Counted from the stretch's first letter, positions 7,264 through 17,003 are shown. The stretch: 64,000 bases of DNA from Acidobacteriota bacterium (GCA_029263315.1 JAJCXR010000057.1:62001-126000); one strand, 5' to 3'. The notes: a model not told the origin generated them from the letters alone. Translations and numbers: made by a program.

Positions 7264-10200
7264 TCATGGGAGGTGTTTCTCCAATCCCGCCCGCTTGACG
7301 GCTTCGAGAAAGAGCGCGTCATGCCAGCCATCCGCCAACAAACCGACCACCATGGGCTCGGCATCTTCGATACGGCCCAGCTTGAGCAAAGCTTGGGCGT
7401 GGGTGTCTCGATATTCGATGGCATCCGAGATGGCGGTGATCGGAGCGATGATCTCAACCGCCCTGTGCCAGGCTCGACGGGCCAATTCCGGTTGCCCTTG
7501 AAGGGCATAGCCGTCGCCGAGCACCACATGGCTCCAGCTCAGGAAGTTCTGAGGGTCCGGTTCATCTCCAGCCACCTCCGCCAAACGGGTGTTCAGGTCG
7601 ACGGCGACGGCGAAGGACTCGACGGCGTCATCGAGGGCGCCCCCTTGGGTCTGAGCGCGGCCCATGGATTGATGGATGCGGGCCAGCGCCCCGAGACGGC
7701 TCCGCCGGCTCGGGTCCTCGGCCACCAGTTGGGCGAGGAGGGCGGAGCTTCGGCCGAAGAGGTCGATGGCGGCCTGCGTCTGCTGACGCTGCAGCTCGAT
7801 TCTGCCCAACAGGTTGAGGGTTTCGGCCAAGTTGTCCCGCCAACGGGTCTGGGTCGGATCGGCCCGGCTGAGCTGGTCGTAAGCCTGGCGGGCTGCTGAT
7901 AAATCGGCATAGGCGGCTGCGAGGTCCTGCTGGTGAAACAGCCTCAGGACGCCGGTCTGGAAATGAATCCAGGCCAGCTTCTGGGGCCAATGGGCGTTGG
8001 CCGGATCGCGCTGGGCCAAGCGCTCGGCCAACCGTTGGGCCCGTCCATAGGTCTCGAAGGCGGCGTCGCTGCGCTTCAGGACCCGCTGCATGCCACCGAT
8101 CATGATGTGACCGTCGAGGGTCAACAGGGCTTGGCGCCACGGTAGATCCTCCGGCGTGGCGCTGGAGTCGAGCTCAGCCAAATGACCTAGGGATTTTTGG
8201 CAAGACTCGAGGGCCGTCTGACGGTGCCCCGCCTGATCTTCGAAAAAGCAGATCCAGTATTGGCACTCGGCGAGGCCGAGCTGCCAGCGTGCCGCTTCGG
8301 GCTCCGCCGCCGCCAGCAGGGAGGTTGCCCTCAAGGCATCCTGCGCCGCGGCGAGGGCGGCGCGACTATCCCCTTGTCGGGAGAGGGCGAAGGCCAAGCG
8401 GAGTTGGCTGCGGCGTTGTCCGTCGCGGGCGTCGAAGGGATCGGAGAGGTCGGTGCCGGAGCTTTCGGACCCGTCGGCGCTGACGAAAAGGGTTTGGGCA
8501 TCCTCAAAGGAGGTGAGGGCGGCTTCGGTGTCCCCTTGTTGCAGCAGCACATCGCCGATGTTCAACAGGGTGATACCCCGCTTGACCGTCACCTCGTAGG
8601 GCTCTTGACGGTGGTCGAGGGCCTCGAAATAGCTCTGGGATCCCCGCGCCGCTTGCTCCAGTAGATCGAGGCGGCCAATTTTTTCGAGGCTCCCGTGGAG
8701 ATCCCCCAACAGCACGTCGATGAGTTGCTCCGCCTGGGCGCGGTCCCTCTCCGCCTCGGCCCGCGCCACGATGGCTTGCCAGGCGAGAAAACTGACGACG
8801 ATCAAGAACAGGCTCGACACCAGGGCCGTTGCGGCCAGCAGGCGCCGTCGTCGAGCCGCTCGGCTGACCGCTGCCAGCGTTTCGGCTTCCGCTTCTGCGG
8901 CGGCCCGCAAGGCTCGCTCTTCGGCCTGTCGAGCGGCGTGGCGACTGTCCAGGGCGCGCAACTGCTCGGCCACTTGGGAGGCGCTACGGGGACGATGGTC
9001 GGGCAGACCATCGACGCAGTCGGCGATGTCCCGTCGTAGCAGCTCATCGTCCACGTCCCGTTCCCAACCGGCCGCCAAGGGGCGTGCCAGATCCGCCACC
9101 GTCACTTGGTAGAGCATGACGCCGAGGGCGTAGAGGTCCGACTGAATCGACGGCGGTCGACCGGTCAGCAGCTCGGGGGCCATGTAGAGGTGGGTTCCGG
9201 CCTGCTGCGTTGGATCCTCGGCGGTGGCGCCGGTGACCCAGCCGAAGGCGGTGATACCGTGGCTGCGCAGCCGTTGACGGTCGAGGATCTGGCCGATGCC
9301 GAAATCCGTCAGCACGGCCCGCGGTGGGCCCTCGGGGGGCTCGGTGATGAGCACGTTGGCCGGTTTGATGTCCTTGTGCAGCACCCCCACCGAATGGGCC
9401 GCTTCGAGGGCCGTCGCCACTTGCGCCATGAGCTCGAGGCGGTCGGCGAGGGTCACGTCGGTCAAGCCGCCCCTGGACCTCGACCATTCCTCCAGGTTGC
9501 CTCCTGAGGTGTAGGCGGATTCTATGAAATAAGGGGCTTTCTCCAGGTTCCAGTCGATCAAACGGGCGATGTCCCGACGCTCGCCGAGCTCTTCCTTGAG
9601 CAGCAGGAAGACGGTGATCTCTCGCTGCAGGGAGCGCAGTCGTTCGGCCTCGTAGCAGAACTTGAAAACCCGGGCCTCGTCGGTTTTGCCTTGCCTGGCC
9701 AGCCATACCTCGCCGAAACCGCCTTCGCCGAGCTTGCGCTCGATCACCCAATTGGGACGCTGGGGGATGCCTAAACCCGGGGCCGGACGCCAACCGAGGA
9801 TCTTGCCTTGGCTGATCACCCGCCGACCGGCGGCGCTGTCCGCCGGGGCCTCGCAAGGGGCCACCTCGGCCAGTCCGACCTCGAAGACCTCGGTGACCTC
9901 GCCATTGTCGAGCTGGTAGTCGCCGTGGGCCAGCCAACGTAGATGGTCGATGCCGGCATCCTTTTGCCCAGCCCCGAGGCGCGCCAAGTCGAAGGCGACG
10001 CGGCTGAGCAGGATTTGTCGGCGCCCCGCCAAAGCGGCGAGGCGCTGGGCCATGAGGAGAGCTGCCGGATCGATGTCGACGTCATCGTCCTTCGTGGGCT
10101 CGCCACGGCTGACCTCGCCGAGGTGGACCGCCATGCGGCCATCCATGCCAGCGCCGGTCACCGCTTGGTGCTCCGCCAGGGCCCGTTGCCAGGCGATGGC

Positions 10201-11286
10201 GAAGCGCACGCCGCCCCAAGGTAGCTCGAAGAGCCCGGTGCGGCCTGCCTGGGAATCGATGACAACGCCGCCATGGCCTTGAATCAGCCGGTCGATGTCC
10301 AAGGTCGGGTCGAGGGTTGCAGTTTCCACATCCCCCAACAGCGTGGTCTCCGGCCTGCGCATCGTCACCAGGGTCATCAAATGCCTGCCGGGGGTCGCCG
10401 TCGGCTGCTGTTGAGACATTTCGGGGGCGATGAGGGCGCGCAACCCATGCCCCACCTCCGCCATGCTTTGGGGGCGGCGCTCCGGCCCCTTGGCCAGGGC
10501 CTGTTCGACCAGAGCGGCCAAGGCCCGCGGCACCTCCGGCCGCAGCTGACGCAGGGAGGGGGGCTCACCGTGCAGCAGATCATCCACCAGGGCCACCGCG
10601 TTGGGTCCATGGAAGGGACGCTTCCCGGTGAGCATCTCGTAGAGCAGCATGCCAAAGGAGAAGATGTCCGTGCGATGGTCCACCGTCTCGCCGAGTAGCT
10701 GCTCCGGCGCCATGTAGGCGGGGGTGCCCGGCTGCTGGCCGAGCTCGGTGAGGGGCGGTTGGGCGGGTGCATCGCGCCGCGGGGCGTTGGCGGCTCCGTC
10801 CAAGGCGGGCAGCCGCTTGGCGATGCCGAAGTCCAGGACCTTGAGACGGCCGCCGGAGGCCTCCGTCGCCACCATGACATTGGCCGGCTTGAGGTCCCGA
10901 TGCACAATGCCCGCGGCGTGGGCGGCGGCCATGGCGTCGCTCAGCTCCAGAGCCAAGGCCGCTGCCCGGCGCCAGGGCAGGCCGGTGGCTGGGATAGTGC
11001 GAGCCAGGGATGCGCCGTCCACCAACTCCATGACGATGATGTCGTCACCGTCGTGCTCGATCACATCATGGACCGTCACGATGCCGGGGTGATTGAGGGC
11101 CGAAACGGCCCGCGCCTCTTCCAAGAAGCGGCGCCGTCGATCGGCATCGTCCACTTGCTGCGGTGGTAGGCGTTTGAGGGCCACCAAGCGTCCGAGCCGA
11201 CGATGGCGAGCCCGGTAAACAATGCCCATGCCACCGGCCCCGAGCTCGTCGAGGACCTCGTATCCGGCGATGGTTTGACCGATCAA
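7264..11286 (-). CDS. giant membrane Ser/Thr kinase: two kinase domains, cyclase-like remnant, TPR tail
   Basis: 1340 residues. Kinase 1 (about 8-280) is complete: GAGGMGIVY loop, VALKR (Lys38), HRDLKPANVM, DFGIAK, GTPAYMAPEQ. Residues 325-480 resemble a degenerate class III nucleotidyl cyclase domain (FAIAWQRALAEH, GRMAVHLGEVSRG) without its metal-binding aspartates. Kinase 2 (about 508-775) has GEGGFGEVW, VFKFC, HKDIKPANVL (HRD replaced by HKD), DFGIG and GTHLYMAPE. A membrane helix near 812-835 (LVSSLFLIVVSFLAWQAIVA) precedes about 490 residues of TPR-like helical repeats. The kinases are therefore cytoplasmic and the TPR region lies across the membrane if there is a single pass. The start is TTG at 11286. 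First gene of the kinase, small protein, peptidase set. Confidence 0.9.
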   Translation of the reverse strand: MIGQTIAGYEVLDELGAGGMGIVYRARHRRLGRLVALKRLPPQQVDDADRRRRFLEEARAVSALNHPGIVTVHDVIEHDGDDIIVMELVDGASLARTIPATGLPWRRAAALALELSDAMAAAHAAGIVHRDLKPANVMVATEASGGRLKVLDFGIAKRLPALDGAANAPRRDAPAQPPLTELGQQPGTPAYMAPEQLLGETVDHRTDIFSFGMLLYEMLTGKRPFHGPNAVALVDDLLHGEPPSLRQLRPEVPRALAALVEQALAKGPERRPQSMAEVGHGLRALIAPEMSQQQPTATPGRHLMTLVTMRRPETTLLGDVETATLDPTLDIDRLIQGHGGVVIDSQAGRTGLFELPWGGVRFAIAWQRALAEHQAVTGAGMDGRMAVHLGEVSRGEPTKDDDVDIDPAALLMAQRLAALAGRRQILLSRVAFDLARLGAGQKDAGIDHLRWLAHGDYQLDNGEVTEVFEVGLAEVAPCEAPADSAAGRRVISQGKILGWRPAPGLGIPQRPNWVIERKLGEGGFGEVWLARQGKTDEARVFKFCYEAERLRSLQREITVFLLLKEELGERRDIARLIDWNLEKAPYFIESAYTSGGNLEEWSRSRGGLTDVTLADRLELMAQVATALEAAHSVGVLHKDIKPANVLITEPPEGPPRAVLTDFGIGQILDRQRLRSHGITAFGWVTGATAEDPTQQAGTHLYMAPELLTGRPPSIQSDLYALGVMLYQVTVADLARPLAAGWERDVDDELLRRDIADCVDGLPDHRPRSASQVAEQLRALDSRHAARQAEERALRAAAEAEAETLAAVSRAARRRRLLAATALVSSLFLIVVSFLAWQAIVARAEAERDRAQAEQLIDVLLGDLHGSLEKIGRLDLLEQAARGSQSYFEALDHRQEPYEVTVKRGITLLNIGDVLLQQGDTEAALTSFEDAQTLFVSADGSESSGTDLSDPFDARDGQRRSQLRLAFALSRQGDSRAALAAAQDALRATSLLAAAEPEAARWQLGLAECQYWICFFEDQAGHRQTALESCQKSLGHLAELDSSATPEDLPWRQALLTLDGHIMIGGMQRVLKRSDAAFETYGRAQRLAERLAQRDPANAHWPQKLAWIHFQTGVLRLFHQQDLAAAYADLSAARQAYDQLSRADPTQTRWRDNLAETLNLLGRIELQRQQTQAAIDLFGRSSALLAQLVAEDPSRRSRLGALARIHQSMGRAQTQGGALDDAVESFAVAVDLNTRLAEVAGDEPDPQNFLSWSHVVLGDGYALQGQPELARRAWHRAVEIIAPITAISDAIEYRDTHAQALLKLGRIEDAEPMVVGLLADGWHDALFLEAVKRAGLEKHLP

Positions 11287-11544
11287 CGGAGCGCGTTCCT
11301 CTTTATCGGGAGGAGGACACCGATGGACAAAGACGAGGGAGCGGAGCTCGAGATCATGATCTGGGCAGTTTACACGAAGCCGTTGGCGATCCTCTGGTCA
11401 AGGTATCCGGCTCGAAGGGTCCTATCAGCCGGCGGCAGAAAAAGATCCCTCCAAAGAAATATCCCACTTCCTGCGATAGCTCGACAGCGTCGCGACAGTA
11501 ACTTTTTGAACGGAGCGGCCGCTTCCATTCGTCAGTCACGGAGA

Positions 11545-11571
11545 ACGACCCCGGCATCGGCTCGGGGTCGT
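11545..11571 (+). promoter_or_regulatory. perfect 9-bp leader hairpin
   Basis: acgaccccg and cggggtcgt flank a nine-base loop, about 40 bases before the start at 11613. The nearest T-run comes about 20 bases later, so it is not a simple terminator; a leader RNA structure is more likely. Confidence 0.6.
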
Positions 11572-11572
11572 G

Positions 11573-11600
11573 TCTCGAAACGATCAAAACCATTTTTTCG
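11573..11600 (+). promoter_or_regulatory. second leader hairpin overlapping the ribosome binding site
   Basis: ctcgaaa pairs with tttcgag just before the start at 11613. The downstream arm contains part of the GAGGA Shine-Dalgarno sequence, so folding would hide it. Confidence 0.4.
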
Positions 11601-11612
11601 AGGAATCGACAC

Positions 11613-12326
11613 ATGGAAGCCCAAGCTCAAGCTCAAGAAACCGCTCAACTGCTCACGGACCCGTCGCTCCAAAGTGCTCTACTCGGCGAAGAAATGCAGG
11701 CTCTGAACAGCCCGCAACGCATCGTCCTGACGCCGCCCTACGACGGCCGCTATGTCCGCAAGAGTTTTACCCCCGGTGAGAGCTCAGCGCTCGATTCGGC
11801 GGACCGGCAGTATCCGAATCCCGGTGAGATCGTCGCTCAATTGTGGAACAAAAAAGATGTCGATGTTTTCGGCTGGATCGAGAGTGGGCTGTGGCGGCAA
11901 TTCAAGGCCGAGGCGACCGGTCAGCACCGGGTGCTGATTCGTATTGACGCGGGACCGATCACTCAGCGCAATGGTGCCTGGACGTTTGTCCGTGCACTGA
12001 TGCCGGGCCTCAAGAGTGTCTACGGAAGCGTCACCTCCAATTCCACTTCTTACCTGGCATTCACCGTCAACCTGGTGAAAGGTCAATGGTACCGGCTCTT
12101 CGTCATGGGTGGGGTGAATCTTTTCCACCGCCGCTTCGCGCCGCCTGCCTATGGTGAGATCATCGCCACCTTCCCTCGGATCACCGTCGTCCCGACGGCC
12201 TATCCACCGCAGGAAGACCCCTTCGACGCACAGTTGCAGAAGGCACTGGCCGACCATGACTCACCGGCCGCCGCCGCCGCCGCCCTGCAAGCCAACATGG
12301 GCGAAGGCGTGATCGATATCACCTGA
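11613..12326 (+). CDS. hypothetical protein of unknown family
   Basis: 237 residues, start with GAGGA eight bases upstream. No signal peptide or membrane helix. The N-terminus is Gln/Ala-rich and polar. Residues 60-200 look beta-rich with aromatic motifs (LWNKKDVDVFGWIESGLWRQ, LVKGQWYRLFVMGGVNLFHR). The C-terminal 30 residues are an Ala-rich helix. I do not recognise the family. It is divergent from the double-kinase gene, and its leader carries two hairpins, one over the ribosome binding site. Codon use looks like its neighbours. A cytoplasmic partner or substrate of the kinase set is possible but unsupported beyond position. Confidence 0.65.
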   Translation: MEAQAQAQETAQLLTDPSLQSALLGEEMQALNSPQRIVLTPPYDGRYVRKSFTPGESSALDSADRQYPNPGEIVAQLWNKKDVDVFGWIESGLWRQFKAEATGQHRVLIRIDAGPITQRNGAWTFVRALMPGLKSVYGSVTSNSTSYLAFTVNLVKGQWYRLFVMGGVNLFHRRFAPPAYGEIIATFPRITVVPTAYPPQEDPFDAQLQKALADHDSPAAAAAALQANMGEGVIDIT

Positions 12327-12477
12327 TCGGTCGCGGAGTGCATCGGCCGACGATGCATGCCCTCCCGCGGTCGAGTCGATCATCGAGTCGATGCCCAGGG
12401 CGGAGGACGGATCTGCAATGTGCAGCCATTCGCCGCCCTTTGGCGTCGAGGTGGGTAAGGCGAAGCGCTCTTCGCGA

Positions 12478-12867
12478 TCAGCCGGGTTGTGCAGAGCGCC
12501 GCAGCATGTCGGCGAAGGAGCCGCGGTAGGACCAGGCGAGAAAGAGCTCCAAAGCGAGCACCAAGATGGCGACCGGTAGGCCCGCCGGGTCGAGCAGGGC
12601 ATGGAATAGAAAGATATTCAGCACGATGGGAGCCAGTAGGGCCAAGGCCAAGGGCACAAAGGCCCCCACCAGAAGCAGGACACCGCCCACCACCTCCACC
12701 AACTTGACCACTTGCATCATGTAGCCGGTCTCCAGCAGGGCGCCAAAGAAGGCGGTGGCTTCGGCATTGAGCTCCGGCGCCGGTAGGAAGTTGAAATAGA
12801 AATTGATTCCGAAGACGGTGAAAATCAATCCCAAAAGGATGCGAGCGACGAGAACAGCCTTCTGCAT
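12478..12867 (-). CDS. DoxX family membrane protein
   Basis: 129 residues with four hydrophobic segments. It begins KAVLVARILLGLIFTVFGIN, the typical DoxX opening, then YMMQVVKLVEVVGGVLLLVG and a third block with PIVLNIFLFH. DoxX proteins are small inner-membrane proteins, in some bacteria part of redox or thiosulfate-oxidising complexes; most are uncharacterised. AAGGAG lies seven bases before the start. It is divergent from the FAD dehydrogenase gene, which may hint at shared redox function. Confidence 0.85.
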   Translation of the reverse strand: MQKAVLVARILLGLIFTVFGINFYFNFLPAPELNAEATAFFGALLETGYMMQVVKLVEVVGGVLLLVGAFVPLALALLAPIVLNIFLFHALLDPAGLPVAILVLALELFLAWSYRGSFADMLRRSAQPG

Positions 12868-13028
12868 AGTGTGCTCCTTTACAAGGCGTCAGGGTGGGTG
12901 AACCAAGGCATTGTAACCCGTCGCAAGGCTGGACGCAGCTCTTCGAGATCGGATCGGTTACCCTGAAAGCGGGCCATCGCACATACAATGGGGCCACCCC
13001 GACTTTCCGGGGGATGAGGACCTTCGAG

Positions 13029-14678
13029 ATGTTGCGATTGACCGATATTCGACTGCCCCTGGATCATCCGGACGAGGCTTTGCCCGCGGCCCTTGGCGAG
13101 CGTTTGGGGATCTCCCCTGAGGCCCTGTTGAAGGTGGAGATCTGGAAACGCAGTTACGACGCCCGTCGTAAGAAGGCCATCTACTTGATTTATATTGTCG
13201 ATGTGGAGGTAAACGACGAGGCCGAGGTTTTGCAGCGTCTGGGGGCCGACGCCAAGGTGATGCCGCGACCGGACACCACCTACCGGCTGCCGGTGACGGC
13301 GCGGCCATCTTCCGAGGGTTCATCGCCAATCTTGAGACCGGTGGTCGTCGGCACTGGCCCCTGTGGCCTCTTTGCCGGTTTGGCCTTGGCACAGATGGGT
13401 TTTCGGCCATTGATCTTGGAACGTGGCAAGGCGGTGCGGGAGCGCACCGTCGACACCTTCGGCCTGTGGCGCAAGAATATCCTCAACCCCGAGTCCAACG
13501 TCCAGTTCGGGGAAGGGGGCGCCGGAACGTTCTCCGACGGCAAGCTCTACAGCCAGGTCAAGGATCCCGGCTACCGTGGCCGTAGGGTGCTCAACGAGCT
13601 GGTGGCGGCGGGGGCTCCTGGGGAGATCCTGTGGCTCAACAAGCCCCACATTGGCACCTTCAAGCTGGTCAGAATCGTCGAGCACTTGCGGGCGACGATC
13701 CAAGGGTTGGGGGGCGAAATCCGTTTCGGCGCTCGGCTCGACGATCTCGACATCGAAGACGGTCGGGTGCGCGGCATACGCCTGGCCGATGGCGAGGAGA
13801 TCCGCTGCGATCATCTCGTCCTGGCGGTGGGTCACAGTGCCCGCGATACGTTTCAGATGCTGCACCGGCGGGGTGCCCACATCGAGGCCAAGCCCTTCTC
13901 GGTGGGTTTTCGCATCGAGCATCCCCAGTCGATGGTCGATCGGGCTCGCTTCGGTCCACACGCCGGCCACCCTATCCTCGGTCCCGCGGACTACAAGTTG
14001 GTGCACCATGGCAGCCAAGGCCGCTCCGTCTACAGCTTCTGCATGTGCCCCGGTGGCACGGTGGTGGCGGCCGCCTCCGAGCCCGGACGGGTGGTGACCA
14101 ATGGCATGAGTCAGTACTCCCGCGACGAACGCAACGCCAACGCCGGTATCGTCGTCGGCATTACGCCGGAGGACTACCCGGGCAGCCCCTTGGCGGGGAT
14201 CGAGCTGCAACGGCGCTGGGAGAGCCAAGCCTTTGTCGTCGGCGGCGGCGACTACCGGGCCCCCGGGCAATTGGTGGGGGATTTCATCGCTGGCCGGCCC
14301 TCCAAGGATTTTGGCTCGGTGCTGCCCTCCTATCGTCCCGGCGTGCTCTTGGGGGATCTCAGCTCCACCCTGCCGGGCTACGCCATCGAGGCCATCCGCG
14401 AAGCCTTGCCCGCCTTCGATCACAAGCTCAAGGGTTTTGCCATGCACGACGCGGTGTTGACCGGTGTCGAGACGCGGACCTCGTCGCCGATACGCATTCG
14501 CCGCGACGAGACGTTGCAGAATCTGACGCTGCGCGGCCTGTACCCGGCGGGGGAGGGGGCCGGCTACGCCGGAGGCATCCTCTCCGCCGCCATCGATGGC
14601 CTCAAGGTGGCGGAAGCGGTGGCCTCGAGCCTGACGGCCGGGCCGGGTGGCGCCTCAGGCAGGGTCGTTTGTCGGTAG
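13029..14678 (+). CDS. FAD-dependent dehydrogenase (COG2509 type)
   Basis: About 549 residues. An N-terminal alpha/beta segment (KVEIWKRSYDARRKKAIYLI) precedes a Rossmann FAD-binding motif (VVVGTGPCGLFAGLALAQMG, residue about 107). Further family features are QFGEGGAGTFSDGKL, LVLAVGHSARDTF and the C-terminal GLYPAGEGAGYAGGI, which contacts FAD. This is the uncharacterised FAD-dependent dehydrogenase family widespread in bacteria; the substrate is unknown. The start at 13029 has GAGG nine bases upstream; the open frame extends to 12894 but adds unconserved sequence. The last 24 bases overlap the convergent kinase gene. Confidence 0.85.
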   Translation: MLRLTDIRLPLDHPDEALPAALGERLGISPEALLKVEIWKRSYDARRKKAIYLIYIVDVEVNDEAEVLQRLGADAKVMPRPDTTYRLPVTARPSSEGSSPILRPVVVGTGPCGLFAGLALAQMGFRPLILERGKAVRERTVDTFGLWRKNILNPESNVQFGEGGAGTFSDGKLYSQVKDPGYRGRRVLNELVAAGAPGEILWLNKPHIGTFKLVRIVEHLRATIQGLGGEIRFGARLDDLDIEDGRVRGIRLADGEEIRCDHLVLAVGHSARDTFQMLHRRGAHIEAKPFSVGFRIEHPQSMVDRARFGPHAGHPILGPADYKLVHHGSQGRSVYSFCMCPGGTVVAAASEPGRVVTNGMSQYSRDERNANAGIVVGITPEDYPGSPLAGIELQRRWESQAFVVGGGDYRAPGQLVGDFIAGRPSKDFGSVLPSYRPGVLLGDLSSTLPGYAIEAIREALPAFDHKLKGFAMHDAVLTGVETRTSSPIRIRRDETLQNLTLRGLYPAGEGAGYAGGILSAAIDGLKVAEAVASSLTAGPGGASGRVVCR

Positions 14679-17003
14679 GTTGAAACGCTGGCAGAGGGCG
14701 ATCAGATCGTCATCGGCGTTGCCGGTGAACCAATGCCGCTGCCGCAGGCCTTCAACCAGCGGCCCCGCCTTCTCGGGCTGCTGCAAGTGGAGCAGGGCCA
14801 TGGCGTGGGCCTCCACCACGTAGAGATCGGTCTGGTCGAGGTCGTCGGCATGACGTGCCGCCAGGTCCGCGGCCCGTTGCCAGCTGTCGCGGGCTTCCTG
14901 GCTCCGACCCATCCGATCGAGCAACTTGCCGGTCTTGATGGGGATGATGGATTGCCAATACCAAATATCGACATCGGCGGGCTCGTCGGCGGCCAGGGCA
15001 GCGATCACCTCATCGGCTCGAAGGTACGACTCCAGCGCCTGATCGAGCTGGCCCATCTGTTGCTGACACTCACCAATGGCCAGGTGATCGATGCCAAAAC
15101 CCAGCCGCCAGCGTCCTTGGGACGGCTCGAAGGTGAGCAGCCGTTCGGTGATCTGCCGCGCTTCTTCATAGGAGGCGAGGGCCTCGGACCATCGTCCACG
15201 GTTTTGAAAGTGATCGCCGAGGCGGCGGTTCTCCCAGGCGAAACCATGCCACCATCTGCCGTTGAAGGTGCCGGTGTCGAGCAGCCCACGGTAGAGCTCA
15301 TAGGCTTGGCGGATCGCCGCCAGGGATTCCTCGTCGCGCTCCAGCAACTGGTAGATTTGGCCCATGCCTTGACCATGCAGCACCGCCAAACGATAAGGAT
15401 AGTGGGTATCCTCCGGATAGCGTTGGCTGAGCTCTTGGAAGATGCCGATGCTTTGGCGGAAATAGGGCTCGGCCCTGTGCTCGTCGGTGAAGAGGTGGAA
15501 CAGGCCGGCGCTGTAGAAGGCTTCGCCCCGGGTTTCGAGCACCGAACGCTCGTCCGGCCATTTGGCGGCCAGTTGGGCGGCCAGGGTCAGGGCATCTTTT
15601 AGAGAGGTTTCGGCCTCGGCGGTCCGTCCCAGCTTGGAGAGAATATTGGTGCGTAGGAGATAATCCTCTGCCAACGCCAGTTGCCATGCCAAACGTCGGT
15701 GGTCCTCAGCCACCAAGGCGAGGTGCAACTCCATGGCGGCATTGACCGCCTTGAGGGCCTCGGCCAGGTCGCTCTGATGACTCAGCACGGTGGCGACATT
15801 GTGGAATGCCTGGCCGCGCAGGAAGGTGCTTTCGCCGAGCGCCCCTTGGGCCGCCGGCGCCGTACGATCGAGGTGCTCGAGGGCCTTGTGGGCCACCTTG
15901 CCGAGGATGTCGAGCTTGCCCACCGGTTCGAGCTCGGCGGAGAGATCCTCCAGCATATAGGCCACCAGATCTTCCGCCTGCTCGCGGGCCGCAACGGCCG
16001 CCTGACGCTCGCGGTCGAGGTCGAGGGTGTATTTGATCGACAGGCCGATGACCAACAGGACGATGGCGGCGATGATGGCCCGCCGCAGCCGCCGTACCGG
16101 CCGTTGACGAATCCAGCGTAGGCGGTCGGCGGCGCCCTTGGCGGTGGGGCGACGGTGAGGTTTCAGGGTCTTCAGCTGATTGATCAGCTGGGTGATGTCG
16201 TGATCTTGCCCCTCGACCGGCAGGCTGCGTCCCGCCGCCACGTCCAGCAACAGCTTGGGCAGGGGTTGTCGGCGTCGGTAGGGGGACTTTTCGGTCAGTA
16301 GCTCTTGTAATAGGAGGCCAAAGGAATACATGTCGCTAGCCGGGGTGATGGGCTCGCCTTTGGCCTGCTCGGGGCTCATATAGCGTGGCGTGCCCATGAC
16401 GCTGGAGTCGGAGCCGAGGCGTGCCTCGATCAACGTGCCATCGGGGGTCATGGGTTGGGTTTGGTCGCCATCGCGGGGTGTCTTGGGGAACCGTGGAGGT
16501 GGTGCCGACGGCAACTGCGCCAGCTCCAAATCCAGGGACCTGGCAATGCCGAAATCGAGCACTTTGACGTCGCCGTCCAAGGTCAGCATGATGTTGTCGG
16601 GTTTCAAGTCGCGGTGGATCACCCCTTCGGCATGGGCCGCCACCAGGACATCGGCAATCTGTTGGGCGACTCCGAGCTTGGCCTTGGCGTCGAGCCCATC
16701 GGCCATGGCTTTTTTCAAGTCCTGGCCTTCGACCAGCTCGAGGATCAAGTAGTCGGCGTCGTCTTCCCGAACCAGGTCATAGATCTGACAGATGTTGGGA
16801 TGGGCGAGGCGGGAGAGGATGCGGGCTTCCCGCAGGATGCGGCCTGCCACTTGATGATTGAAGCGATAATCTTGACTGACACATTTGACCGCCACCCTAC
16901 GGCCCAGGGTTTCGTCGTAACCGACGAAGACTTCCCCCATGCCGCCCTTGCCCGCCAGCTCGATCAAGCGGATGCGTCCGATGGTGGTGCCGATCAATGT
17001 CAT
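14655..17003 (-). CDS. membrane Ser/Thr kinase with TPR domain
   Basis: 782 residues. The N-terminal kinase (about 8-300) has AGKGGMGEVF, RVAVKCV, HRDLKPDNIM, DFGIAR and GTPRYMSPEQ, so it appears active. An insert rich in Pro and Thr (residues 165-195) follows DFG and may be an autophosphorylated activation segment. One membrane helix (IIAAIVLLVIGLSIKYTL, near 307-326) is followed by about 450 residues of TPR-like repeats. The architecture is like the C-terminal half of the double-kinase protein, suggesting paralogy. Single gene, convergent with the FAD dehydrogenase and divergent from the toxin-antitoxin pair. Confidence 0.9.
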   Translation of the reverse strand: MTLIGTTIGRIRLIELAGKGGMGEVFVGYDETLGRRVAVKCVSQDYRFNHQVAGRILREARILSRLAHPNICQIYDLVREDDADYLILELVEGQDLKKAMADGLDAKAKLGVAQQIADVLVAAHAEGVIHRDLKPDNIMLTLDGDVKVLDFGIARSLDLELAQLPSAPPPRFPKTPRDGDQTQPMTPDGTLIEARLGSDSSVMGTPRYMSPEQAKGEPITPASDMYSFGLLLQELLTEKSPYRRRQPLPKLLLDVAAGRSLPVEGQDHDITQLINQLKTLKPHRRPTAKGAADRLRWIRQRPVRRLRRAIIAAIVLLVIGLSIKYTLDLDRERQAAVAAREQAEDLVAYMLEDLSAELEPVGKLDILGKVAHKALEHLDRTAPAAQGALGESTFLRGQAFHNVATVLSHQSDLAEALKAVNAAMELHLALVAEDHRRLAWQLALAEDYLLRTNILSKLGRTAEAETSLKDALTLAAQLAAKWPDERSVLETRGEAFYSAGLFHLFTDEHRAEPYFRQSIGIFQELSQRYPEDTHYPYRLAVLHGQGMGQIYQLLERDEESLAAIRQAYELYRGLLDTGTFNGRWWHGFAWENRRLGDHFQNRGRWSEALASYEEARQITERLLTFEPSQGRWRLGFGIDHLAIGECQQQMGQLDQALESYLRADEVIAALAADEPADVDIWYWQSIIPIKTGKLLDRMGRSQEARDSWQRAADLAARHADDLDQTDLYVVEAHAMALLHLQQPEKAGPLVEGLRQRHWFTGNADDDLIALCQRFNLPTNDPA

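Larger units (their letters stand above)
11287..11612. other. divergent intergenic region between double kinase and unknown protein
   Basis: 326 bases. The last 70 hold two hairpins (listed separately). The rest shows no gene I trust. A plus-strand ATG at 11323 has a strong GGAGGAGG upstream, but its frame runs through the hairpins and overlaps the next gene. Confidence 0.6.

Noticed and set aside
11323..11706. Plus-strand reading frame with a strong GGAGGAGG before its ATG
   Set aside because: The product is basic and low in structure, runs through two hairpins and overlaps the better supported gene at 11613.
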